Shown here one piece after another: positions 17,843 to 25,851 of a stretch of DNA of 64,000 nucleotides. A program made the position numbers and the translations under genes. Origin of the DNA: JALZVT01 sp964634815 (lineage in GTDB: Bacteria; Pseudomonadota; Gammaproteobacteria; Pseudomonadales; Azotimanducaceae); the NCBI GenBank assembly GCA_964634815.1, contig CAZWMD010000014.1:1-64000 (forward strand). Reading direction: 5' to 3'. Within the stretch, counting starts at the first letter, position 1. The number at the start of each line of letters is the position of its first letter. A model generated the notes under the pieces. That model was given only the letters and a program-made list of their open reading frames with translations, had not been told where the DNA came from and did not search any database.

Positions 17843-18608
17843 CAGATTCTCGAATCCCGTCTGCCGATTCTGGCGTTAATGACAGTCAGGCCAGGGATAA
17901 TCTTGATGCTCTGCTTGACCAACGCATTGCCCAGCTGCCAGGCAGTATCGAGCCGGGCGGTGAGCTATGGAAAAAAATTGGCGAGAACATCTCACCGGCC
18001 CCGCAGCAATCCAGAGAGCAATCCAGAGAGCAATCCAGAGANNNNNNNNNNNNNNNNNNNNNNNNNNNNNNNNNNNNNNNNNNNNNNNNNNNNNNNNNNN
18101 NNNNNNNNNNNNNNNNNNNNNNNNNNNNNNNNNNNNNNNNNACATCTCACCGGCCCCGCAGCAATCCAGAGAGCAATCCAGAGAGCAATCCAGAGAAAGC
18201 CTGTGGGTGTCTGCTCTGTCCGGCATCGCTGCCGCATTGACCTGCCTGGCAATTTATTTTGGCCCTGCTGACTCTGTCTCGCCGCCTGCTTTTGCAGTTG
18301 TCCCTGGTTTTGAAGCCGCCGGCCTGGATGGTTCTGAGCTCATGAGGGTGCGAAACAATCTCCATGCCAGTTTGCGTCTGGCGCTTGATGAACTGGCACC
18401 CGAGACCAGAGCAACGGTCGTTGAAAACCTAGAGCGGATCGATGCGGCCAGAGCCGAGATCGATCAAGCGCTGCGCAAAGATCCAGGTAACGGTTTGCTG
18501 ACACAAATGATGTTCGCAAGCTATACCAACGAAATTCGATTGCTTAACGAAGTTACTTTAATGGCCAGTTCCGCCCCCCAAAGGACACAACAAAGGACAC
18601 AACTATGA
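17839..18608 (+). CDS. Membrane anti-sigma-like protein, interrupted by an assembly gap
   Basis: The gene is split by 100 N. The bases on both sides of the gap are the same 55-bp sequence, and the two halves lie in different frames. Removing the Ns and one 55-bp copy gives a continuous 204-codon protein. It has a cytoplasmic N part (about 1-68, ending in three SREQ repeats encoded by a 12-bp tandem repeat), one membrane helix (WVSALSGIAAALTCLAIYF), and a periplasmic helical tail with RVRNNLHASLRLALDEL. The position between an ECF sigma factor and a DUF4097 protein, with 4-bp overlaps on both sides, argues for an anti-sigma role. No classical zinc motif is seen, so this is inference. Confidence 0.75.
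17987..18196. repeat. Scaffold gap with 55-bp identical flanks
   Basis: Bases 17987-18041 and 18142-18196 are identical over exactly 55 positions, and the 100 N between them are a fixed-length placeholder. Inside each copy the 12-bp unit CAATCCAGAGAG repeats about three times. This is best explained as two contigs overlapping by an assembler k-mer length, left unmerged, and not as a biological duplication. Confidence 0.9.
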
Positions 18609-19513
18609 TGGTGTTTTCGCCGACAATTAGTGGCTCTTGCCGATGCTTGCTGCTGTTTCTGAGCCTTGCGGTTGCCGCGTTGCCCGCCTATGCACGCGAG
18701 CTGGACGAGCGCTTTGTGACCGGAGATGTAGCCCGGCTTGATGTAAGCAATATCTCCGGCGAAATTTCTATCGCGGGTTGGGATAAGGGCGAGATTTATC
18801 TAACCGGAGAACTCGACGACAGGGCTGAAATTGAACTGCAGCAAGAGAATCAGCGGGTCAATATAAAAGTGATCCGTAAGAAAGGAGTGGGACGAATGGG
18901 GGACTCCGATCTGAATTTGAAGGTCCCTTTTGATTCTGAGCTGTCGGTATACGCCGTCAGTTCAGACCTTGAGATCAAAAAGGTGATTGGCGTGCAAAGG
19001 CTTGAGGTGGTGTCGGGAGATATCAGGGTTACCGATTTCGAAAGTGATCTGCGCGTTAAGTCTGTCAGTGGTGACATTCTTCTTCGTGGTAAGGGGCAGG
19101 CAACGCAGATCTCCATTGTTTCTGTGAGTGGCGACACAGAGGTCTTTGATTCTGCGGGAGAAGTTGATATCTCAAACGTGAGTGGCAGTACCGAATTGAC
19201 TGGCGGCAACTTTGATCGAGTTGAAATTCACTCCACCAGTGGTTCGGTGGTTTTCAAGGGTGGGCTAAGTCAGGATTCGCGTTTTGGCGTGGAAGCCGTG
19301 AGTGGCAATGTTGCTCTTGATCTTGATGATGGCTCCGAGCTTGATGTCGAAGTTGAAACCTTCAGCGGATCTATTCGTAATTGCTCTGGCGAGAAATCCG
19401 TTCGCAAAAGTAAGTACGGGCCCGGGCAGCTCTTACAGTACAGTCGAGGTGCGTCGAGCCAGGATGTTCGGATTAGTTCTATGAGTGGTGATGTGAATAT
19501 TTGCGCCCGCTAA
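18605..19513 (+). CDS. DUF4097-type secreted beta-repeat protein
   Basis: 302 residues with a signal peptide (CLLLFLSLAVAALPAYA, ending near residue 30). The remainder is a beta-solenoid-like series of short strands with recurring VSGD/VSGN/VSGS turns (for example VSNISGEISIAGW, VVSGDIRVTDF, VSVSGDTEVF, AVSGNVALDL, SMSGDVNICAR), the DUF4097 pattern. It should be periplasmic. The ATG overlaps the preceding stop. The ribosome site AAAGGA occurs twice because of a 12-bp tandem duplication (18580-18603). It is the third gene of the ECF operon and probably a target or sensor of that circuit. No activity is known for the family. Confidence 0.88.
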   Translation: MMVFSPTISGSCRCLLLFLSLAVAALPAYARELDERFVTGDVARLDVSNISGEISIAGWDKGEIYLTGELDDRAEIELQQENQRVNIKVIRKKGVGRMGDSDLNLKVPFDSELSVYAVSSDLEIKKVIGVQRLEVVSGDIRVTDFESDLRVKSVSGDILLRGKGQATQISIVSVSGDTEVFDSAGEVDISNVSGSTELTGGNFDRVEIHSTSGSVVFKGGLSQDSRFGVEAVSGNVALDLDDGSELDVEVETFSGSIRNCSGEKSVRKSKYGPGQLLQYSRGASSQDVRISSMSGDVNICAR

Positions 19514-19514
19514 A

Positions 19515-20981
19515 CTAAAGCGCCTGAGTTGGATCAGTGACCAGGTCAACCTGGATCGGTGTTGTCCCGCCAAAGGTATCCCGGATAACTATATTTAATG
19601 CCGTGCCGGGGTCTGGAACAATGCGTTCAGGCCCAAACACCGTGCTGCGGTTAATGGTTTCCTCAATCACTATGTCAAACTCGCCAGTCACAACAGAAAT
19701 GCCGGTGTACCCTCCCATCAGCAGGTTGTTTGGAGTTGAGTTTTCTATGTCTTGACCTGGTCGTAGCAGGAACACATTAAGCGAGGCGGTGGTGGTTGAG
19801 CCGTTGAATAACCGCAGTGGCACCCCTTCGGCAATTCGGCGATTGTTTTCGACTGCGAGTGTAGTGCCAATGTTGGGTATGTTTTCATTGTCTGGGTCGC
19901 TCGCCTCACCCCCAAGGTACAGCGTATTTCGAGTACCTCCAGAAAGTGGCTGATTGTTAAGCTCAAGAATAACGTCAGCGGAATTGCCGGCTGTTGTCAC
20001 AACGAGCTCAATGAACTGCGGGTCTACCAACAGCTCTTCCGTTCGGCTTCTGAACTCAACGTTAGGTATATCCGGAGTACCGTCTGGGTCTCCAAAATAA
20101 ATATCTACTCCATTGGTGTCAGCGATCAGGTTGTGAACTCTAAGACTTGCCGGCTGATTGGCATTGCTTAAGCCAATAGGCGTACGGCCAAAACGCAGTA
20201 GTTCTACGCCACTGTTGTCGGTATCTCCAACAGGGCCAAAATAGTTGCTCGCCATAATCAAGGTGCGAGTTGTTCTTGCGATGGGTGTTGCCCCTGAGTC
20301 GAACAGCAGATTCTCAGTGCTACCTGCTTCGAAGGCGCGAAGTTGGGCGGTGTCGGTTTCTGTTGTATCGAAGATGGCTGAGTTTTCGCCAAAGGCCAGA
20401 GTTGCCAGCGGTGTTGCAGTACTAATGTCTGCGTCAACCTCAGTCAGGTAGAAATCGATACTGCCGATGCCAACGGCGGTATGGATGAATTGAATCTGTG
20501 GGTCTACATCGGCGGTGGCGTCATCCAGACCCACTAGAAATTCAGGGTTGTCGAGCCGGATCAGTCTGGAGTCTGCCAGTGTGCCGGTCATTATGAAGTT
20601 ATGTTCATTGCCGTCTTCCAGAGGGAAGTCGGATTGTTCAAACAGAGTGATTCGCTGGCCAGCACCGTTGACGAAACTAAAGTTGAAGAAAAAGTCTCCG
20701 GTAATGAAATCATTGCGGTTTGAGCCGGTACCGAAGGGAAGTAGCTCCGTGAATCGGGCACTGCTGGTGCCTTCGTGCAGCATTTCAACGATAGGCGAGT
20801 CCGGAATCATGTTGATGAATCGCATTTGTGCGATGCGGCCATCCTGGCCGGTATCGGTCAGGATCAGATCATCGTCATCGTCGCCAGATCCGCCACCACA
20901 TCCTGCGACCAATAGAACGACCGCTGCAACATGCGTGGTGCGTCGCCAGGCCTTAAGAAGTCGATGAGCGGAGTACTGCAT
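19515..20981 (-). CDS. DUF4397-domain lipoprotein
   Basis: 488 residues from the ATG at 20981, just after the stop of its paralogue. A longer in-frame reading to 21041 would overlap that gene. The signal segment THVAAVVLLVAGC ends in a lipobox, followed by a Gly/Ser/Asp-rich linker (GGGSGDDDDD). The mature part holds about two DUF4397-like beta repeats (AQMRFINMIPDSPIVEMLH; ASLRVHNLIADTNGVDIYF; LRLFNGSTTTASLNVFLL). It should be anchored in the envelope. The function of DUF4397 is not known. It is tandem with the next gene, and neither has a clear enzymatic motif. Confidence 0.85.
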   Translation of the reverse strand: MQYSAHRLLKAWRRTTHVAAVVLLVAGCGGGSGDDDDDLILTDTGQDGRIAQMRFINMIPDSPIVEMLHEGTSSARFTELLPFGTGSNRNDFITGDFFFNFSFVNGAGQRITLFEQSDFPLEDGNEHNFIMTGTLADSRLIRLDNPEFLVGLDDATADVDPQIQFIHTAVGIGSIDFYLTEVDADISTATPLATLAFGENSAIFDTTETDTAQLRAFEAGSTENLLFDSGATPIARTTRTLIMASNYFGPVGDTDNSGVELLRFGRTPIGLSNANQPASLRVHNLIADTNGVDIYFGDPDGTPDIPNVEFRSRTEELLVDPQFIELVVTTAGNSADVILELNNQPLSGGTRNTLYLGGEASDPDNENIPNIGTTLAVENNRRIAEGVPLRLFNGSTTTASLNVFLLRPGQDIENSTPNNLLMGGYTGISVVTGEFDIVIEETINRSTVFGPERIVPDPGTALNIVIRDTFGGTTPIQVDLVTDPTQAL

Positions 20982-20985
20982 GAAG

Positions 20986-22437
20986 CTATTCAAAATCTGA
21001 TCCCCGAATAATTTGTGGTGGCAATCCGCCGCTCTGCGCATCCGTAAGCAAGATGCTGTAAATCTGGTTGTTTTCGACCGTAATACTCAAAGGATCAGCA
21101 AGGGGGGTTTGCTCGCCCTGTGGGGTAAATACCAGTGAGTAGGTGTTGGCCAAAACGTCCAGTGTGCTGTTGGCCAGGAGCGCAAGATCAGCCACTGCAA
21201 TGGGGGTGTCTGCGGTTGTCTGGGCGTCCGTTAGTAGGTACACATCAACGCGACCAGCGCTGGCAGAACCGTGTATGAAGTTAATTTGAGCAGATGTTGC
21301 TATTGGCCGCTGCGGATCAACGGCAAGTCTGCCGTTGGTGGTTGAGTTTGCAAAACTGCCAGCTGCGATAAGTGTTCGCTGCTCGCCGCCTTGCAGCTGT
21401 GAGCTATTGGTTACAAATTCAGTGCCAGGATCAGTTTCCATGGTGACACTGATCTCTGCCAATCCCGGGTTTAGTGCAACTGATTCAGAGAAACTGTTTG
21501 CGGCGAGACTCTCGATCGTTGTCAGTTCGCCGTCAACGTCGATGCTGACATCAGCGGCAGGCACATCTGCGATGGCGTTAGCGATACGCAGGCTGACAGG
21601 TAGAACTGCCTCAGGAAAACTGGATGTGCTGACAGCGTCTATAACGCCTACGTCAAGCGGTGCTTCGCCTGGCCCGAAGTACGGTCGAGCATGGATGATC
21701 AGACGTTCGCCACTGGGTAACTCGAAAGTTCCGGAATCGAAGAGCACATCGGTGCTGCCCGCTGCGGTCAGGCGTATACGACGTGTACCCGCATCTACCA
21801 CAACCGGGGCAGATGCTGAGTTCGCCGCGACACTCGCAAGCGGCGTGCCGAGGGGGGCATCGGGAGCGCTTAGGTGGAGGTCCAGTGTTCCCGCTGGTGC
21901 CGTATTCAATAGTTCCAGCTCTGCGAAGTCGGTAGCGATATCTGGATTAGGCGTCTGGATCACTATTGGCACGGGCGCCGCCATTGTGCCGGCCAGCACC
22001 AGGGTGGTCTGCTCGTCTACATCTACCTCTGCGCGCTCGTCATCCAGCAGCGTTACGCTTTGGTTGTCCAGGGTGGCTACAGCCGCGGTAATGTCGTAAT
22101 TGCCTTCCTGGATTAAGGTGGAAATCGAGGCCTGGCCAAAGGCCCGGGCGCCGATGTTGTTGCCCTCGATGAAAAAGGTAATCTGTGGTGCATCGCTTAC
22201 CGCGTTGATCACCCTGAAACCACCCACATCCTGCAGGTTGGTGCCAGTGTTGCTGCCGCCACAGGCACTGAGCAGCAGGGCCAGCAGCGGGGCAAACAAA
22301 GCAGCCTTTGCAGCCTTTGGCCCTCTGATAGTGGTAGATCCCCCTGGGGCTTCAGCGGTGCGTCCAGGAACGGCGCTTCCAGGAGTGGGATCGCGGAAAC
22401 TACTACCATGGAAACTGCTAAATAAAGACGTAGCCAA
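20986..22437 (-). CDS. DUF4397-domain lipoprotein (paralogue)
   Basis: 483 residues. A lipobox LLSAC follows the hydrophobic stretch AALFAPLLALLLSAC (about residues 45-59). The 44 residues before it are long for a signal peptide, so the start may be further downstream; no better codon with a ribosome site was found. The mature protein has DUF4397-like repeats (GFRVINAVSDAPQITFFIEG; AELELLNTAPAGTLDLHL; SLRIANAIADVPAADVSID; AQINFIHGSASAGRVDVYL). It precedes its paralogue by 4 bp, so they are probably co-translated. The role is unknown. Confidence 0.83.
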   Translation of the reverse strand: MATSLFSSFHGSSFRDPTPGSAVPGRTAEAPGGSTTIRGPKAAKAALFAPLLALLLSACGGSNTGTNLQDVGGFRVINAVSDAPQITFFIEGNNIGARAFGQASISTLIQEGNYDITAAVATLDNQSVTLLDDERAEVDVDEQTTLVLAGTMAAPVPIVIQTPNPDIATDFAELELLNTAPAGTLDLHLSAPDAPLGTPLASVAANSASAPVVVDAGTRRIRLTAAGSTDVLFDSGTFELPSGERLIIHARPYFGPGEAPLDVGVIDAVSTSSFPEAVLPVSLRIANAIADVPAADVSIDVDGELTTIESLAANSFSESVALNPGLAEISVTMETDPGTEFVTNSSQLQGGEQRTLIAAGSFANSTTNGRLAVDPQRPIATSAQINFIHGSASAGRVDVYLLTDAQTTADTPIAVADLALLANSTLDVLANTYSLVFTPQGEQTPLADPLSITVENNQIYSILLTDAQSGGLPPQIIRGSDFE

Positions 22438-22534
22438 GTGAGGGCTCCTGTTCAGGGGTGCGCAATTCTAACGGGTCATTACCCATCCGCCCATAGTGGC
22501 GGTAACAGTGTCCGATATTCGAGCTTTGGGGCGT

Positions 22535-24121
22535 TCAGCGGGCCGCGATGATCGCCAGAGCCTCGTCGCGGGTCAATCCAGGCTGGCGGCGCGCCGCCGC
22601 GTTCCTTTTCCGGCCCCTGAGCATGTAACGAAATATGGTTCGTTTGACCTTTTTTTCCTTGAGAAATTCACCGGGTGCTTCAAGCAGGTTGATGGTCCGG
22701 TTCAGGCCTCGAATGACATGCAGCTCATCCCGGGCGGCAGCCGTGAGCGCATCCGCATAGGCGGCGCCAAACCAGCCCTTCAAGGACTTGGGCCTATCCA
22801 GTTCCCGTCCGGCGATGGCTGCCTTGGCCCGGCTGATGCCCCGCCGGTCCTCAGCCAGGCTAGCCTTGAAGATAGGGCGTAACTGGCGCTCGGATTGCGC
22901 ACTAAAGCGGATCGCCCGCTCCACTGGATCAGAGGTTGCGTCCAGAGTTTCGGCCAGGATGTGAGCGTGCAGGGTTCCGGTGCTGCAACCTCGACCATAA
23001 AGTGGGTTTGTACGAATCGCAGAATCGCCGACGGCGAAGAAATTTTGTATCACCGGCGTGGCTGTTGCCGTGGGGAGATCGGCGGAGTTCGTAACATAGT
23101 GCCGCCAAACCGCGTGGATCTGGCCGATACCAAACGAAGGGGTTGTTGGTTCTGCGCGACTATCGCCGATCCAGGCGTTCATTCCGGGCACACGCTTGCA
23201 GATCGCATCAAAGGTTTCACCATTGCGGATAGCCTCCTTTAGATCCGTTTCTGCCGCTGGGAAACAAAGAATGAAGGCAAAATTGCCGTGATCGCCGGGA
23301 AACACGCCGTATTTCAGAAAGCCCAGATCCCCGGCGCCGGGTTTGTTTGAGTCTCGAGCGGGTTCACTCATTCCCGGCTTCAGTCGATAGTGGCGGGTGT
23401 AGTAGACAATCTCGGCGTCATCGCGTTCTTCCACAACATCAACGCCGGCCTCTGCGAGCCAGCGCGAGAACTTGCTGGCGCGGCCACTCGCGTCGATCAC
23501 AATGTCTGCTCTGAAGGGGCTGTCTTTGTCTCGCAGTACGCCAGTAACCCTCGGCGGTTTCCCGTCTTCAGCGGCTTCGGTTTCGACGCCAATGACCCGC
23601 TGTCTATTGAGCAGGGTGACATTTTCAGCCTGGCAGACAAATCTGCGCAACACCGTCTCGATGGTGGCTCGCCGACACAACAGCATCCATAACCGCTCGT
23701 CACCAGGTTCCGGAATGTAGTTGTCGCGCAGATGATCGGGCAGAGTTTCGTTGAAGTAGAACTTTCGCGCCCCGGCGTCGAGGTAGGCCTGAAGCAGATC
23801 AGGGTAGTTGTCTGCGAGTAGATTGCACATTAGGCCGAGAAACGCGTGGGGGTGGCGAAACTGGGCGGCCCCGCGGCGCTGCCAGTCAAAAAAGGCCGCG
23901 TCGGCGTTTCCGTCAGGGGGTGGCAGGTCACGCTCCAGAATCGTGACCTGGTGTCCTCGCCGGGACAGGGCCAGCGCTGTAGTCAGCCCACAGATGCCAG
24001 CGCCAACAATGGCAATGTGCTGGCCAGGTCCTTGCTGCGAGAAATTGTCTGTCCTTTGTCGGTTCATTTGTCGGGTCAGCGGTGGGTTCAGAGGAGCTTT
24101 CCGATCGTTTTGGGCTGCCAT
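22535..24121 (-). CDS. FAD-dependent oxidoreductase/monooxygenase
   Basis: 528 residues. The FAD-binding Rossmann motif is IAIVGAGICGLTTALALSRRGH, spanning residues 36-57. DIVIDASGRASKFSRWL (near 215) is the second FAD/NAD motif of the group, and FFAVGDSAIRTNPLYGRGCSTG (near 365) is the GD motif that contacts the FAD ribityl chain. The layout matches epoxidase/halogenase-like flavoproteins (FAD_binding_3 relatives). A K-x-G halogenase lysine is not evident. Substrates could be lipids or polyketides. It is divergent from the UbiE-like gene with only 29 bp between. A downstream ATG at 24067 is an alternative start. Confidence 0.85.
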   Translation of the reverse strand: MAAQNDRKAPLNPPLTRQMNRQRTDNFSQQGPGQHIAIVGAGICGLTTALALSRRGHQVTILERDLPPPDGNADAAFFDWQRRGAAQFRHPHAFLGLMCNLLADNYPDLLQAYLDAGARKFYFNETLPDHLRDNYIPEPGDERLWMLLCRRATIETVLRRFVCQAENVTLLNRQRVIGVETEAAEDGKPPRVTGVLRDKDSPFRADIVIDASGRASKFSRWLAEAGVDVVEERDDAEIVYYTRHYRLKPGMSEPARDSNKPGAGDLGFLKYGVFPGDHGNFAFILCFPAAETDLKEAIRNGETFDAICKRVPGMNAWIGDSRAEPTTPSFGIGQIHAVWRHYVTNSADLPTATATPVIQNFFAVGDSAIRTNPLYGRGCSTGTLHAHILAETLDATSDPVERAIRFSAQSERQLRPIFKASLAEDRRGISRAKAAIAGRELDRPKSLKGWFGAAYADALTAAARDELHVIRGLNRTINLLEAPGEFLKEKKVKRTIFRYMLRGRKRNAAARRQPGLTRDEALAIIAAR

Positions 24122-24150
24122 TGTTCTACTTTAGCGTGCAATAATGACGT

Positions 24151-24885
24151 ATGACAGGATTAGCCCCACACGGTCACCTTGACCGCTATTACAAAGATAC
24201 AGCCACTCGCCAGAGTGAAGTCGACGCCATGTTCGACGATTCTGCCCGCTATTACGATCGGGTAACCCAGTGGATGAGCTTTGGCTCCGGAAGCTGGTAC
24301 CGGCGTGATGCCCTGCGTCGGGCTGGTGTTAGTGCTGGAGCGTGGGTGCTCGACACCGGGGCAGGCACAGGTGCGGTGACTCTGCCACTACAGGAGCTTG
24401 CGGGCCCCGAAGGGTTTGTTGTGGCCCTGGATCCGAGCGCCGGTATGCTGGCCGAGGGGCGTCTGCGCGGAGTCGAGCGACAAGTCCGGGGCGTGGGTGA
24501 AAAATTGCCCTTTCCTGATGACAGCTTCGATTTTGTAACCATGGGATATGCGTTACGCCACGTGGGTGATCTTGCGGATGCCTTTGCTGAATATCGCCGG
24601 GTCTTGAAGCCCGGGGGCAAAGTGGTTCTGCTCGAGATCACGCGTCCGCAGAATCGTTTGGGGCTGGCCTTGCTCAAAGGCTATATGCGTTATGTGGTAC
24701 CGAATATCGCCGGGTTGTTTTCGCGCAATGTGACCGTTCGCAAGGTCATGGAATATTACTGGGACACGATCGAAGCCTGTGTCCCGCCGGAGGCGGTACT
24801 TTCGGGTCTGGCTGAAGCGGGTTTCCCCAACCCGAAACGACATCGGGTGCTTGGGATCTTTAGCGAGTACAGCGCTGAGAAATAG
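24151..24885 (+). CDS. UbiE/COQ5-like SAM-dependent methyltransferase
   Basis: 244 residues. Motif I is VLDTGAGTGAVTLPL (near residue 65). The family's signature YALRHVGDLADAFAEYRRVLKPGGKVVLLEITRP spans about 131-165, and the N-terminal MFDDSARYYDRVTQWMSFG matches UbiE. It differs from housekeeping UbiE in the usual FSNVxD-type stretch (here MGYALRHVGD) and in genome context. It may methylate a quinone-like or other lipid precursor alongside the adjacent flavoprotein and acyltransferase genes. I do not assign ubiE. Confidence 0.85.
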   Translation: MTGLAPHGHLDRYYKDTATRQSEVDAMFDDSARYYDRVTQWMSFGSGSWYRRDALRRAGVSAGAWVLDTGAGTGAVTLPLQELAGPEGFVVALDPSAGMLAEGRLRGVERQVRGVGEKLPFPDDSFDFVTMGYALRHVGDLADAFAEYRRVLKPGGKVVLLEITRPQNRLGLALLKGYMRYVVPNIAGLFSRNVTVRKVMEYYWDTIEACVPPEAVLSGLAEAGFPNPKRHRVLGIFSEYSAEK

Positions 24886-25116
24886 CACTATCGACGTTGC
24901 ACGTTTTTAGGAACTTGCCCGCAACCATCGTCACTGGCTGCACGGTTCAAGTGCACAGTCTCTGTTGTCACTCTGGTTCGCAACGACCCCAGGGGCATGT
25001 CAGCCGCCAGATTAGGCCTATGCCACCGGGATAATAGTTTTCGGGAAAGTTGGCACACCTCATGCATCGTCTCCTCCGGTAAGGGGAGTCCATGAATCAT
25101 CACATGAGGATGAGCG

Positions 25117-25851
25117 ATGTCAGAACTCAGTTATTCCCTGTACGAAAAAGATACTGCGAAATATGTTGATGCCCACAGTTGGCAGATATCTGCACCGGCC
25201 AGAGTTGCGCGGCGATTGCTGCGCAAACACGCCTACACCCGCTGGATAGAGGCAGCCTTCACAGAAATTCAGGTGAGCGGCCTTGAGCATCTTGACGCTC
25301 TTGAAGGCCCTTGTGTGTTTGTCGGAAACCATCAGAGTCATCTGGATACCTTGCTGGTTCACGCGGCGCTGCCCGAAGCGATTCGCTCCAAGCTTTATTT
25401 TGGAGCGGCGCAGGACCGTTGGTACTTGCGTGGTCAAAAAAAGTTGACGCTAAAACCCTGGTATCAGTCGCTTGCGCTGGGTAACTTTCCGATTAAGCGT
25501 GGTGGCGGTAGCGAAGCGCTGGCTCACGCACGCTGGTTGCTTGAAAAAGGCCAGAGTGTGTTCCTGTTTCCTGAAGGTACCCGCGCTCGTGGGGCTGAAT
25601 TAGGCAAGTTCAAAGTAGGGCCGACACTTTTGGCCTCTGAAACTGGTGTACCTGTTGTGCCGCTGTATCTCTCCGGACTCGCCGAGATACGTCCCAAGGG
25701 CAGCCGCAAAGTCATTCCGGGACCCGTTGCTTGTGACATTCTTGCGCCTGTTCTGGTGTCTAAATCAGACGTGCTATCGCAAAAAACAGAGATACTGCGC
25801 GGTCGGATGAATGCACGCCGTAGCGAGTTGTGCGTTGAGTCGGGGACGTGA
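25117..25851 (+). CDS. 1-acyl-glycerol-3-phosphate acyltransferase-like (PlsC domain)
   Basis: 244 residues, preceded by GAGGA seven bases before the ATG. The catalytic NHQSHLD box has His72 and Asp77, and the phosphate-binding FPEGTR box is at 151-156. The N-terminus has no clear membrane helix. This family transfers acyl groups to lysophosphatidate or similar acceptors at the inner membrane. Its stop overlaps the GTG start of the wax ester synthase/DGAT gene by 4 bp (GTGA), which strongly suggests a joint role in making neutral storage lipid. Confidence 0.9.
   Translation: MSELSYSLYEKDTAKYVDAHSWQISAPARVARRLLRKHAYTRWIEAAFTEIQVSGLEHLDALEGPCVFVGNHQSHLDTLLVHAALPEAIRSKLYFGAAQDRWYLRGQKKLTLKPWYQSLALGNFPIKRGGGSEALAHARWLLEKGQSVFLFPEGTRARGAELGKFKVGPTLLASETGVPVVPLYLSGLAEIRPKGSRKVIPGPVACDILAPVLVSKSDVLSQKTEILRGRMNARRSELCVESGT

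Noticed and set aside
17987..18196. A true 55-bp biological duplication or transposon target site
   Set aside because: The same exact length flanks the other N run, and collapsing both restores the reading frames, which fits an assembly artefact.
24888..25068. A 60-residue minus-strand reading frame after a GGAGGAG sequence
   Set aside because: The ribosome-site spacing is too short, the protein has no recognisable pattern, and the stretch is more simply the leader of the PlsC-like gene.
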